DNA from: Closterium sp. Naga37s-1
Taxonomy: Eukaryota; Streptophyta; Zygnematophyceae; Desmidiales; Closteriaceae
Direction: 5' to 3'
Length of the DNA stretch: 64,000 nucleotides
NCBI GenBank assembly: GCA_947471745.1
Contig: CANJKZ010000925.1
Location: 17,493-81,492, forward strand
Shown here: positions 43,250 through 54,839 of the stretch, in pieces
Numbering within the stretch: position 1 is the stretch's first letter
How the letters are laid out: every line of letters begins with the position of its first letter
Program-made: the position numbers and the translations under genes
The notes under the pieces: model-generated
What the model was told of the DNA's origin: nothing
The model's input: the letters and a program-made list of their open reading frames with translations, nothing else
Databases searched by the model: none

Positions 43250-46200
43250 TCAAGAGGTGAGCAAGTGAGGCAAGACAGGCACAAGACCCAGCTGGGTACA
43301 GAAGCGCTGATGATCACAAGGCGCAAGTGCCTTGGTGAAGACATCAGCAGTGTTGGCCTCAGAGGCCACGTACGTAAGCCGCAACTGACCACGCTGCTGT
43401 AGCTCACGAGCAAGGAAGTAGCGGAGAGCAATGTGCTTTGTTCTGTGCTCCAGTCTCTGCTCTCGACACAAGGCCAGCATGGCCTTGTTGTCTACGTACA
43501 GGACTGGAGGAGAACGAGGCGGCTCTCCAAGGTCGGTCAGCAGGTAGGTAAGCCAGCGAAGCTCCTGAGCAGCCATGGCCCCTGCGTAGATCTCAGCCTC
43601 ACAACTGGAGCCGAGAACAGAAGACGAGCGAGTAGCCCGCCACGAAACAGAGCCGGAACCAAGGCTGAAGGTGTAACCCTGTGACGACCGCTGCGTAGCC
43701 TGGTCGTCAGCCCAAGAAGCGTCTGCGTGACCAGTGAGGACCACTGGACTCCGCCCTCCAAGCACTAGCCCCATGCCCGACGTACTGCACAAGTAGCGCA
43801 ACACCCTCTTCGCTGCAGCCATGTGCTCTGGTCGGTGTCTCCCAGGAGCAACATAGCGTGCGAGAATGCTAAGAGGGTATGCAAGGACAGGTCGCGTGCA
43901 GGTCATCAGGTACATGAGGCAGCCAACAAGCTCTGGGTACGGGCCACTCGACTCTACGGACTCATCCGAAGGCAGAGCTGAGAGCGAATGGCGAGTAGGC
44001 AGAGGAGTGGCCTGAGGCGAGGAGTACGTGAAGCCGAAGCGCTGAAGGACCTGCTGCACCATGTGTGACTGAGTCAGGGTGATGGTGCGGCGTGCTCTGT
44101 CCCGGGTGATCTGCAAGCCAAGGTAGCTGCGCAGTTCACCCAGGTCTGTGCACGAGTGTCTCTTCTGCAGCTCGGACTTCACGTAGGCGAGTCCAGCAGT
44201 GTCAGCTGTGGCAAAGACCAAGTCGTCGACGTACACGAGGATGTAGAACGGCGGCAGAGAAGTGTCGGTGCGTAGAAACAGCGACGGGTCGGCAGTAGAG
44301 GGAGCAAACCCAAGGGCCGCAAGCGTAGTCCTCAGTGTGTCGTGCCACTCACGCGGTGCCTGGCGGAGACCGTAGACTGGCCGCCGGAGGCTCCACTGGG
44401 TGCCAGGAGGAAAAGTCCCAGTGAAGCCAAGTGGGCGGCGCAGCCAGATCTCCTCGTGCAGGCTGCCCTGCAGGAAAGCAGTGCTGAAGTCAAGAGAGTG
44501 TAGCTCGTAGTCACGGTGAGCAGCTACGTGCAGCAGTACCCGAAGAGTGGTCATCTTCGGGGTGGGAGAGAAGGTCTGAAAGTAGTCAACTCCCTGCCGC
44601 TGACTGAAGCCACGAGCCACGTAACGCGCCTTGAAGACAGGCGGAGAACCCGGCGGCCGCTTCACCCTGAAAATCCACATGCCACTGACGATGTTCGCCC
44701 CAGGAGGGGGGACAGCGTCAACGTAGGTGCCTGTGGACTTCCAGGAAGCCATCTCTGCATCCATAGCTGCCTGCCACTGAGAAGAGTAGGGACCCTCTAT
44801 CGCCTCCGCGTAAGAGCGCGGAGTCGGGATGTCAAGTGCATCCGGGTCTCCCTCAGGGGTAAGCAGTACGGACACGAGATGAGGTGAAGCAGCAGCCAAA
44901 CACTGGAACTCCTCCTGCCTGTCCTCAAGGACGTCCGTGCCAAGGGCACACTCACCCCCGACGGACGGAGGACAGACAGACTCAGACTCAGCGACAAGAC
45001 AAGCAGCGTAGTCTAGACGACAGCGAGCAGCAAAGTCGACGAGCTCAGCAACTAGGGCAGACGCAGCAGTGGACGCAAAGGAAGGGTCAGTAACGACAGT
45101 AGCAAGGAGACGCGTGACAGTAGGACTGGCAGCACGAAGAGAGTCCGACTCCGGGTCGGGAAGAGCAGGAAGAGAGGACTCAGGAGGAGAAGGCAAAGGG
45201 GCACGCAGAGGAGCAGTGGACGGACGCAGAGACATCCGGTGCGTGCCAGGGACAGGAGGAGGACGCTGACGCGAACTGTGACCACTAGTGCGAGCAGCAC
45301 GGACAGGCGACGCAGGGCGAGACGCAGGCTCACGACGCTCAGCAAGACCTCCAGTAGGACCAGTGTAGGGAGAAGGAGCAGGCAGTGGGGAGGCGGGCTG
45401 TAACTGTAACTGTGACTGGACAGGCTGTGGACACTCGAAGGGAGGAGGAGGACCGGGAGAAGGCGGGAGACCAAGAACCTGCTGAAGGAGCGGAACGAAG
45501 TACGGCCGGTGTCGGGCAGCGACTCCAGAACCAGCAGAGACACCAGCACCAGGGTCCTCAGCAACAGCAGCAGCTCCAACTCCCGGGTCCTCAGCACCAG
45601 CAGCAGCTCCAACGCCCGACTCCACAGCACCAGCAGCAGCACCAGCGCCAGGGTCCTCAGAACCAGCAGTAGCTCCAACGCCCGGGCCCGCAGTACCAGC
45701 AGCAGCTCCAACGCCCGGGTCCTCAGCACCAGCAGCAGCTCCAACGCCCGGGTCCTCAGCACCAGCAGCAGCTCCAACGGCAGCAGTGGGGTCCGCGACA
45801 CCAGGCGCGCCACTCCGAAGAGTGCAGCGGCGCACGTACCACTCACGGATCCGCTCACGGGAGGGGAGCTCCCGGCTAGGAGGAGAAGCACTAGCACCAG
45901 TCCGAGTAGGACGCCTGGCCCCAGAGGTACCTCTCCTGAGGCTGCAGTACTGTAAGTACCGCTCACGCAGCTGCTCCGAGGAGAGGGCTCCTCCAGGTGT
46001 AGGACTCTCAGGCTCAGGACCTCCAGACTCAGAACCCCCAGACTCCGGACTCTGCGGCTCAGCACCCCCAGCCTCAGCACCCCCAGGCTCAGTACCCCCA
46101 AGCTCCGCACCCCCAGGCTCAGCACCCCCAGGCTCAGTACCCCCAAGCTCCGCACCCCCAAGCTCAGCACCCCCAGGCTCCGCACCCCCAGGCTCCGCAC

Positions 46201-49200
46201 CCCCAGGCTCAGCACCCGCAGCAGGACGAGAGTCGACAGCTACCTCAACAGGCTCAACCGGGTCTACCTGAGACACACCTGAGGGAGCGGCACCCTGAGG
46301 GGGGAGGGGGTCTACGACAGCAGCATCTGGCGCGAGGAAGAGAGGCGGGGGGGGGAGCGGGGCAGTGCGGTAGGGGAAGAGGCGGTAGTAGGGGACGGAC
46401 TCGTCAAAAGTGACGTCCTGAGAGGGCAAGACTCGGCGCGAGGTGGCGTGGTAAAACTGCCAACCAGGTGCGTCCGGGACAAAGCCGAGGAAGACGCAGG
46501 GAACAGCACGGGAGGAGAGCTTGTCCGCAGACGTATCGCGGACAAAAGCTCGAGATCCCCAGACCCGGAAACGCGACGCATCGCCAACCTCCCCCGTCCA
46601 CAGCAGTGTGGGCGAGGTCTCCGGCAAGGAGACACGGGGCCAGAGGTTGAGCTGATGCGCAGCGTACCGGACCGCAAACGGCCACAGAAAGTGGGGGGCA
46701 GCCGCATGGATCAAGGAGGTACGGGCGACCTCCATGACCAGGCCAATGCGGCGCTCTGCAACCCCATTCTGCTGTGGAGAGGCCGGAAGCGTGAACGACT
46801 GCTCAATGCCGTGGTCAGCACAGTAGGCTGCCAAGAGGTCGGAGGAGAACTCACCACCTCTGTCAGAGTGCAAGCGCAGGACAGGAAAGTCCGAGTGAAA
46901 ACGCTCGCTGAGCTGGAGACGGGCTCTGCGGATCCAAGGGATCAAGACATCAGGGACCTCACCCTTGGTGCGCAAGGGGAAGACCGTGGTGTAGCGCGAG
47001 TAGTCGTCAACAACTATCAGGAAGTACCTCTCCTGACCCTGACCACGGACGCGGGCTGGGCCCCACACGTCCATGTGGAGCGTCTGCAAGGGAGCAGTAG
47101 TCGGGGGAAACGAGGAGGAGTGAGGAGCGGCGCGCTGCCGCCCCTCGACACAGGGAAGGCAGGGAGGAGCAGGCGAGGGCGGGAGGGGAGGGAGGACCCT
47201 GGGAAGACCAGAGACAAGGTACCGGGAGTGCATGGCACGAAGGCGCTGCACAGACGGGTGACCAAGTCGGTGGTGCCAGAGGACAGTCTCGTGCGCCAGA
47301 GAGCGACACGAGCAGGGGGCAGAGAGCTGACCTGACGCGGACGCAGACGCAGACGCAGCGACCTGAGGGGACTCAGTGGTCAGTGTGTACAGGTCCGACC
47401 CCGGCTGCCGTGTGAAGGTAGCCAAGTGGCGGCCCGTACGAGCACACGTGCAGTGTGTCACGCGCTCGTAGGCAGGGGTGAACTGGTGAACACCCCCGTC
47501 CTGGAGTGCACAACCTGCCACCAAGTTCGTAGAGAACGAGGGGAGGTGGAGACCTGACAGTGTGCCCGACAGGACCGCAGGACAGGGAAGGACAGTGGAG
47601 GAGGTCGCAATGACCGGACCCCCAGAGGGGTCAGCGAGGGAGACAGCAACTGGCCGAGTAAGCGGCTCAAGGGCAGTGCGGTCACGAAAGAAGCAGCGAG
47701 AAGCACCTGAGTCCAGCGTGAAGGTGTGCAGTGCTGCAGTCGACTCAGTACCAGGGGGGGCAGACGTACAAGCACCTAGAGCAGCTGCCTCACCAGCACC
47801 TGGGGTAGCAGACACGTGAGTACCTGGAGCGGCAGACGCACTAGTCCTAATGCCCGGGTCGGGCGGCACACACAGGTACTCAGCACCCTCTCCACAAGTA
47901 GACATCACATACATAGCAGTTAGAATAGCATCAAAGTCTAGAGCATAGATATCAATCCCCTTCTTCAGGAGATCAACCCAGCGGGGCAGCTCAGTGGCCT
48001 GAGGGAACTGAACACGCCAAGCGTCGTTGAGACGAGCGAAGCAGCGCTGTGTGGCGTGCGGTCCCCCACACGGCTGACCAGTGCGGTCACCAGTGCGAAT
48101 GACGTACGTGCAGCTAAAGCCACCCCCCCCCCCGTGCTGAGAGTACCACTCACGGACCTCCTGGGGTGACGGAGTGTGCTGCTGGCCCTGGCCACCGCCA
48201 GCGCCTCCACGACCACCACCGCCGCTGCCACCTCCTCGACCACCCCAACCCCTGCCGCCGCCGCGTCCACTGCCACCCCCACCACCGCCTCCGCCCCTGC
48301 CACCTCCCCCGCCGCTGCCGCCACCACCCCCACCGCTGCCACTAGCCCCTCCAGTTGCGCCACCACCCCCACCACCGCCACCGCCCCCACCACCGCCTCC
48401 CCCGCTGTCACCGCCACCGCCCTTGCCCCCTTTGCCCTTGCCGCTGCGGCGCCCGCTCAAAGCAGACGCAGTCACGACCTTCTCAGCACCAAGGAGGTCG
48501 ACAGCAGCAGCTTAGGCGACAGAGGGAAGAAGGGGGGAAGGAGAACACCCCTCAAAGAACGGGGTACGGGGGTCGCCACGAGAGGCACCTACAGCGACTA
48601 TGCTAGCCTCAGCTGCAAGGAGTTCCTTCTCGAGGAGGGTAATGGTGAGCTCAGTGGGGCAGCGAGCTAGGAAGTGGTCCCTGACTGAGCGCAGAGTGTC
48701 AGGGAGGCGGGTGACTAGGTGGTAGAGAGTGAGCCAGAGCGGGGGTGGGTTCTTGGCAAGGAACTCATCAGGCATGGCGGCGCGGAAGCGAGCTTCACTA
48801 GTGCGGAGGTGCGTAATGAGGTCAGCGACTGTGTGGAAACAGGCTAAGTCGGGGAACAGGTAGGGAAGAGAGAGACGGCCTAGTGCGGCAGAGGCCGGTG
48901 AGGAGTAGCGGGCAACGACAGCAGTGTACAGTGCCTGTGCAGTCTTGTGCTGCCCAAAGTGCTCGCGCTCATCTATCGGCAGGGAGTTGCGAATAGCGAA
49001 GCGAGCGTGGGCGTCACGAGTCTGCCACTGTGAGCGGGTGGTGCTGTCAGCAGTAGCAGCAGGAGCAGTAGCATGGCCTAGGGCGTGATCGTACAGTGAG
49101 ATGTCCTCCTTGGCAGTGAGCTGTAGGAAGAGGTGTAGGTCATCTAGCCAGGTTTCGAACCTCACTGGGCGGCCCTCAGTATCGAAAGCTAGCACAGGAG

Positions 49201-49210
49201 GGCTAGCCAT
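43250..49210 (-). pseudogene. Copia D Gag-Pol, one premature stop (1986 codons)
   Basis: ATG at 49210 (MASPPVLAFDTEGRP). The frame stays open to 43250 apart from TAA at codon 233 (48512-48514), where B and E have a serine codon, so one base change explains it. Order: Gag (1-230), glycine-rich stretch, stretched zinc knuckle C-X13-C-X3-H-X4-C (from about residue 367), protease LDSGA (about 500), pre-integrase, integrase (HMDVWGP, LHSDRGGEF, NGVAERR), repetitive linker of GGAEP pentapeptides and GAEDPGVGAAA units, RT with YVDD, RNase H (LYVDNKAMLAL, RTKHIALRYF). All catalytic motifs are intact. The stop may be real, read through to set a Gag to Gag-Pol ratio, or an error. Confidence 0.9.
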
Positions 49211-49818
49211 AGCAGTAGTAGGAGTAACAGTAGAATAGCAGTAATAGCAGTAGGTGCACCCCAGAAACAGTAGGCAGTGCGACTCAGGTAGGGCGGCTCC
49301 GTCCAGTACGGGCGGCGCGGCTCGGTTCAGGTAGGGCGGCGCGGCTCGGTTCGGGCGGCGCGGCTCGGTTCGGGCTGGGCGGCTCGGTTCGGGCTGGGCG
49401 GCTCGGTTCGGGCTGGGCGGCTCGGTTCGTGCGGCTCGTTCTGGCGGGGCCGTTCAGGGCCTCTAGGGGCGAGCGCGGGGCCGTTCGAGGCCTCTAGGGG
49501 CGAGCGCGGGGCCGTAAGGGGCCGCTAAAGGCGAGCGCGGGGCCGTTCGGGGCTTGTAGGGGCGAGCGCGAGGCCGTAAGGGGCCGCTAAGGGCGAGCGC
49601 GGGGCCGACGGGGGGCCTCTAGGGAGGTGAGCGCGAGGCCGACGGGGCCGTTAGGGGCGATCGCGGGGCCGACGGGGTCGCTAAGGGGCTAGCGCGTGGG
49701 GCCGACGGGGCCTTAAGGGGCGGCGCGTAGGTCGCTAAGGGGCGGGTCGCGGGGCCTTAGTGGGCCGTGAAGCACGAGGCGCCCTAGGGCGTAGTAGGTA
49801 GGTAGGTAGGTAGGTAGT
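49211..49818 (-). repeat. GC-rich tandem arrays in copia D leader
   Basis: Two arrays: GGGCTGGGCGGCTCGGTTC (19 bp, about 49310-49430) and units with GGGGCGAGCGCGGGGCCGT (about 49450-49740). A TAGG microsatellite lies at 49796-49816. The array occupies the same place as different arrays in B and E. Confidence 0.75.
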
Positions 49819-49863
49819 GGTGGGCCCTAAAAACGGTCCTAGCGAAGGACCTGCTCTATACCA
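49819..49863 (-). promoter_or_regulatory. Primer site and conserved leader of copia D
   Basis: On the - strand TGGTATAGAGC follows the LTR, then AGGTCCTTCGCTAGGACC (a short hairpin), a T run and the palindrome-bearing GGGCCCACCA. The primer match to iMet tRNA lacks one base. Confidence 0.65.
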
Positions 49864-49995
49864 TGTTGAGATGAACAAACAGGAATGGTCGAACTAACAG
49901 TGAAATGAGTACAAGTACCTAACCCTAGAATTGTGTACCCCCTATAGACTAACCCACTGTAGCCTAAACAAGCACAACATATATAATGTTTGACA
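49864..49995 (-). repeat. 5' LTR of copia D
   Basis: 132 bp, identical to the other LTR, which argues for insertion so recent that no substitution has accumulated. Confidence 0.95.
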
Positions 49996-52684
49996 TGCTC
50001 ACCAAGAACTTCTTGGTGAATGGGTCCCAAAGAAGCCATCCCTTGCTGTTTTGAGCCATGCCCAAGTGCACGGCCCACACCGCCTTGGCACCAAGCTTGT
50101 TGTGCCGAAGATGCTTAGGCACGAGCGCCATGCACATGCACCCGAACACCCGAAGCATATCCACCTTTGGCTTCCTTCCTAGCCACTCCACATAGGGCAC
50201 CCATTTGTCTGCTCCCACATGAGTCAAGGCTCTGTTCTTGGCCACACACGCGCTCCGCACCGCATCAGGCCAGAAATAGTCGGGTAGCCCGGCTTCAATG
50301 AGCAACCCGCGTGCCGCCTCCGTGATTGTGCGGTTCGCTCGCTCGGCGATGCCGTTCATTGCAGGGGAGTATGGCATGGTGAGGGAGTGCCGAATACCAT
50401 TCTTCTTCAGCCACAACCCAAACTCCTTGCTCAGGAACTCTCCCCCTCGATCGGTGCGGATTGACTTGACTAGACGGTCTTGTTGCCGCTCCACCATCGG
50501 GAACCAATCCGTCTTCAACGTTTCAGCCACGTCGCTCTTCTTGGCCAGCACGTACACCCAAGTCATGCGGGTGTAGACGTCGACAATGGTGAGAAAATAC
50601 TCAGCTCCAGCAGCTCCAAGCTTCAGGGGGCCCACCACGTCCATCACCACCTCATCAAGCGGTGCCTTTGCCGTTGCCTCCGAACTAGGGAACGGAAACC
50701 GGGTGAACTTGGCTTGAATGCATGTCGGGCAGCCAAGCACCTCATCGGGCTCCCCCTTCACACGTATGCCAGCAACCATCTGGTTCTTTACTAGCTGCTG
50801 CAAGATGGGCAGGGCCACATGCCCCATGCGCCGATGCAAGGTGAGCCAATCACACTCCCCCGTAGCCGAAGTCGGATTGGAGAATGCCGCACTCGCAATA
50901 GTGCCCCACATGTTCTCTCCGTACTCCTCCTCCGCTGCTGCCTTGGGGTTCTCCTCACCCTTGTGCTGCTTCTGAGCTGCTGCACCACTCTCCTCATGTT
51001 CACCGAGCTTGCTGGTCCCTCCAAGATTGCACTTCTTGGACTTTATCTCCTTAGCGCGACCGTTCGCGCCATCGCCGCTACCAACCGCTTCACCCTTGGT
51101 GCTGATGCTTGCTGCCACTTGCCTCTCCTTAGGCATGGGGACCACAGGGATTTGCCACATCTCGTTGTAGACATCCCTATCCTCGTGAAGGTCCCAAAGA
51201 ATCCGCTCGCCAAGCCTCGCGGTGTAGGTCTTAGCTCCCTTTGAGCTCGTGTCCATGCCGGCCTTTTGCAACCGCCGCACGGAAATCAGGTTGGCAGCAA
51301 GGTTGGGCACCCAAAGCACGTTCTTGAGGCCCACCATCTTCCCATCAGCACCCTTGAACATGGCCTTGCCCATGCCTTTCACCTCTGCTCGCTGCCCCAA
51401 AGCCGATGTCACATGCTTCACCGGTGACGGCTCAAGTTCGATGAGCAAGTCCGCACGAGGTGTCATGCTATAGGTAGCGCCGCTATCGATCACCCAATAG
51501 TCCAGGGAGTGTAGGGTGACCTTCCCCACAGCTGCTGGCTCCTCAAAGCTTTCATCATTCTCTGGACCAGCCGGTGCTTGCGTGGACACGAAGAAGAATT
51601 GACCCGGGAAGCGATCGTCCCTCGACTCGCTCTCGTTGCCGGCACTCTTCATACTTGCAGCACCACCTCCGTGACTGCCACGGCCTCCACGGCCTCTTCC
51701 TCTCCCTCCTCCTGCTCCTCTACCCTCTTGGCCTTGAGCAGGAGTCCATCCATCAGGGAGTTTGTAGCAATCGCGCCACATGTGTCCGCTCTTGTGGCAA
51801 AAATGACACTCGCCGTCGAACCGTCCGCGACCGCGTCCGTTGTTCTTGTTGTCATTGCCGTATCCGCTACTCCCGCGGCCTCCGTTGAAGTTGCTGCCTC
51901 CAAACCTTCCTCCTCCTCGTCCTCTGCCCTTTCCACGGCCATATCCACGACCGATGCTTGCTGCCCCGGCGCCATCCGCACTCGCCAACTCACGGCGACG
52001 GAAATCCTCTTGAAGGATCGCTCGCTTCACGTCTTCGAGCGAGAGGTGGGGCAAGTCACGATTGAGGTTGATGATGAGAGAGGACCATGACTCTGGGAGT
52101 AAGGCCAGCAACTTGGTCTTCTTTTGGAGCTCACTGTAGTTCAAATCAGCTCCCTCAAGCCGCGTCAACAAGTCGAAGAATTTCTGCACCCCTTCTTCAA
52201 CCGCTTCGTCTTCTTCAATTCGTAGTGCCGCCATTTGCCGTTCCAACACCACCGCTACCGCCGCTGTTGCAGGAGCATGTACACCCTTGAGAGCAACCCA
52301 TGCCTTTGGTCCCTTCTCTGGTTCACGCTGGAATGGTTTGATGTGACGGATCTGGCTGCTCCCCAACGCTTGCCCAAGTAGGAGATAGCCTTGTGCGCTC
52401 TTCCGCACCCACGGGCTCTTCTCCGGGTCGTTCTCGGGGCGCTTCTCCGTTCCTTCCATCACCTCCAGCAGGTCATAGTGGTCAAAGATGTTCTCCATCT
52501 TGAAGGACCATTCAGCAAAGTTGTCACCGTTGAATTTGTCAAGCCCAAACACCCTAGGCTCATCCCTAGGTGGGCCAAGACTTGGTTGCATGGGCGCCAT
52601 GGCTGAATCACGGGGTTGGCCTTGAGCTTGGGCTTCTCCACTGCCACCAGCAACTCTGCCACCCCTTTCCTCAGGTCCAGACAT
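49996..52684 (-). pseudogene. Copia A2 Gag-Pol, N-terminal part (Gag to integrase)
   Basis: ATG at 52684 (MSGPEERGGRVAG). Gag, Arg/Gly-rich stretch, CHFCHKSGHMWRDC zinc knuckle, protease IDSGATYS, pre-integrase and integrase (D, D, E all present) are in one open frame up to KKFLVS, where copia D interrupts. The Arg/Gly region and the protease-integrase spacer differ from A1 more than the rest. Rejoined to 40821-42907 it is a full copia gene with one frameshift. Confidence 0.9.
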
Positions 52685-52700
52685 TGTCGAAACTGCTCCA

Positions 52701-52716
52701 AGGGGCTCTGATACCA
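52701..52716 (-). promoter_or_regulatory. Primer binding site of copia A2 (perfect tRNA-iMet match)
   Basis: TGGTATCAGAGCCCC on the - strand, two bases after the 5' LTR, equals the canonical initiator-methionine primer site at its first 13 bases. Confidence 0.85.
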
Positions 52717-52718
52717 CT

Positions 52719-53516
52719 TGTTATAGTCACAATAGGCTTGAATGTGCCTAAAACGAAAGATAGAGAGCACAGACGGATTTCTGCACAGCGGCTTCAAACG
52801 TTGATAGCGTTCTGCTCACAGCTGAAAATGACTTGATTCAAATTGGATCTGGAGCGTCTTCACGTCGTCTACAATTAGCAATTTAGATTGCACGATTTGA
52901 TAAAGAATTGACGACACAGCGTCGGTTTGAACGAACGGTACTATGGCAGCCACTATAGTCTTAGAACACAAGATAGGAAGAGTTACGAGTTGGGAATGAC
53001 TCCCAGCTCCTACAAACCCCAAGAGCCGAGGTACAGTGATGTGGAACAGTGCCACACTGTCCCCAACCACGAAGGGTCTCGAAACTACCCTCCACAAGGG
53101 CCTACACCAAGAGAAATGTTACACTACACAAAGTAATGCAACTATTCTCACTATCTTAAAGTTTACCCTTTTGGAGAGCTTCGAAATAACTTGAATCTTG
53201 AAACCAAGGCTCTGGTTCTTCAAGGTAAATTCTTCCTTGAGTTCTTGGAAGTCTGCTGCGCACACCTGCGACACGCCGAACGTTCCACACACGACAAAAT
53301 AGAAAACCGCACACGACACACAAACGACGACGTGACACGCGACTAGCGATAACTCGCTATTGACTCGACGCACACATTCAAAATCATGCTTCATCATACA
53401 CACACTATTGTAAACATGAAATATATATTATTTCATGCCCTCATACCATTCCATGCACACACGCATGCACGCACACGGACAACAAGCCGAATGCAAACCG
53501 TAGGGTTGCACCAACA
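52719..53516 (-). repeat. 5' LTR of copia A2
   Basis: 798 bp, about four differences from 39984-40781. Its half proximal to TGTTATAG is nearly the same as in A1 and A3, while the half from about 53145 on is a diverged subtype. Confidence 0.93.
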
Positions 53517-53978
53517 GGAGTCCATCAGGAATCGGTTCGAAAACCTCCTTGAAGTCCTCTGCCAGAGCCTTCATCTGAGGAGGAAAATCCTCGATCTCAG
53601 GAGACGATTGTGTGGTTTCCTCTAGCTGTACAACAAATAGTGTATCAGCTGATTTTGCATCTTGCCCCAATTGATGGGGCATGCAACAATGCGAATTGGT
53701 GGGAGGTAGTATGCCCTAACATTATGCTTTGCTCGCCCATAAGATCGGCTGTCAGGCCACCACATGTGATATCCCTTATCCCATGCGGCAAGTACCGTCC
53801 ATCCTTTAAGCATAGGAAAATGTTTGCCTTTGATTGTGCGAGTCACCAGACTGATTGAAGTCAGTGGGTGCTCTTGGGTACAACGACCCACCAATTCCAT
53901 TATGGAAGGCAACACATCCACGCTGCAGCAAATGACAGAGAACTTACTCTGAGTGTTTCGACAGATAGGTGTGTAAGT
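53517..53978 (-). pseudogene. Chromovirus G4 piece between protease and RT
   Basis: On the - strand one frame reads DAKSADTLFVVQLEE and PPQMKALAEDFKEVFEPIPDGL, the gypsy linker leading into RT; it ends at the A2 target site. Upstream, another frame (CRNTQSKFSVICCSVDV, MLKGWTVLAAWDKGYHM) is probably protease-linker sequence; no D-[ST]-G was seen. It is cut by A3 at 53979. Confidence 0.65.
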
Positions 53979-54798
53979 TGTTATAGTCACAATAGGCTTG
54001 AATGTGCCTAAAACGAAAGATAGAGAGCACAGACGGATTTCTGCACAGCGGCTTCAAACGTTGATAGCGTTCTGCTCACAGCTGCAAATGACTTGATTCA
54101 AATTGGATCTGGAGCGTCTTCACGTCGTCTACAATTAGCAATTTAGATTGCACGATTTGATAAAGAATTGACGACACAGCATCGGTTTGAACGAACGGTA
54201 CTATGGCAGCCCCTATAGTCTTAGAACACAAGATAGGAAGAGTTACGAGTTGGGAATGACTCCCAGCTCCTACAAACCCCAAGAGCCGAGGTACAGTGAT
54301 GTGGAACAGTGCCACACTGTCCCCAACCACGAAGGGTCTCGAAACTACCCTTCACTAGGGCCTACACCAAGTGAAATGTTACACTACACAAAGTAATGTA
54401 ACTATCTTCAATATCTTGAGGTGTACCCTTTTGGCGAGCTTCGAAATCACTTGAGGCTTGACACCAAGGCTCGGGCTCTTCATCACAAACTCATCCTTGA
54501 GTTCTTGATGGGTCTGCTGCACACACCTGCGACACGCCGAACGTTCGACACAGGACAGAATAGAAACCGCGCACGACAAAATAGAAACCGCGCGCGAGGA
54601 CACAAACGACCGCGTAACACGCGTCTAGCGATAACTCGCTATTGACTCGACACACACACTCGACATCATGACTCAACATTCACACACAATTATAAGCATG
54701 AAATATATATTATCCCATGCCCTCATACCATTCCATACACACACACATTCACGCACACGGACAACAAGCCGAGTGCAAACCGTAGGGTTGCACCAACA
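53979..54798 (-). repeat. 3' LTR of copia A3
   Basis: 820 bp, same subtype as A1. Purine tract CCGAGGGGGAGTTT adjoins it inside the element (54799-54812). Confidence 0.92.
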
Positions 54799-54839
54799 AA
54801 CTCCCCCTCGGATTGTTGGCCTTAGGATATGTTGCTCTC

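Larger units (their letters stand above)
42908..49995 (-). mobile_element. Copia element D, youngest insertion, TSD TGCTC
   Basis: 7088-bp Ty1/copia element on the - strand. The two 132-bp LTRs are identical, and TGCTC flanks both ends (42903-42907, 49996-50000). It is inserted in the polyprotein gene of copia A2, between integrase and RT. Layout: LTR, primer site and leader, GC-rich array, gag-pol with a single stop, purine tract CTATGGGGGTG, LTR. Same family as B and E. Confidence 0.95.
39984..53516 (-). mobile_element. Copia element A2, split by copia D, TSD GGAGT
   Basis: Family-A copia on the - strand, flanked by GGAGT (39979-39983, 53517-53521). Its 798-bp LTRs differ at about four positions. 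Copia D (7088 bp) is nested in it. It interrupts chromovirus G4 at the start of RT. Its LTR is a distinct subtype: its first half nearly equals A1, its second half does not. Confidence 0.93.
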
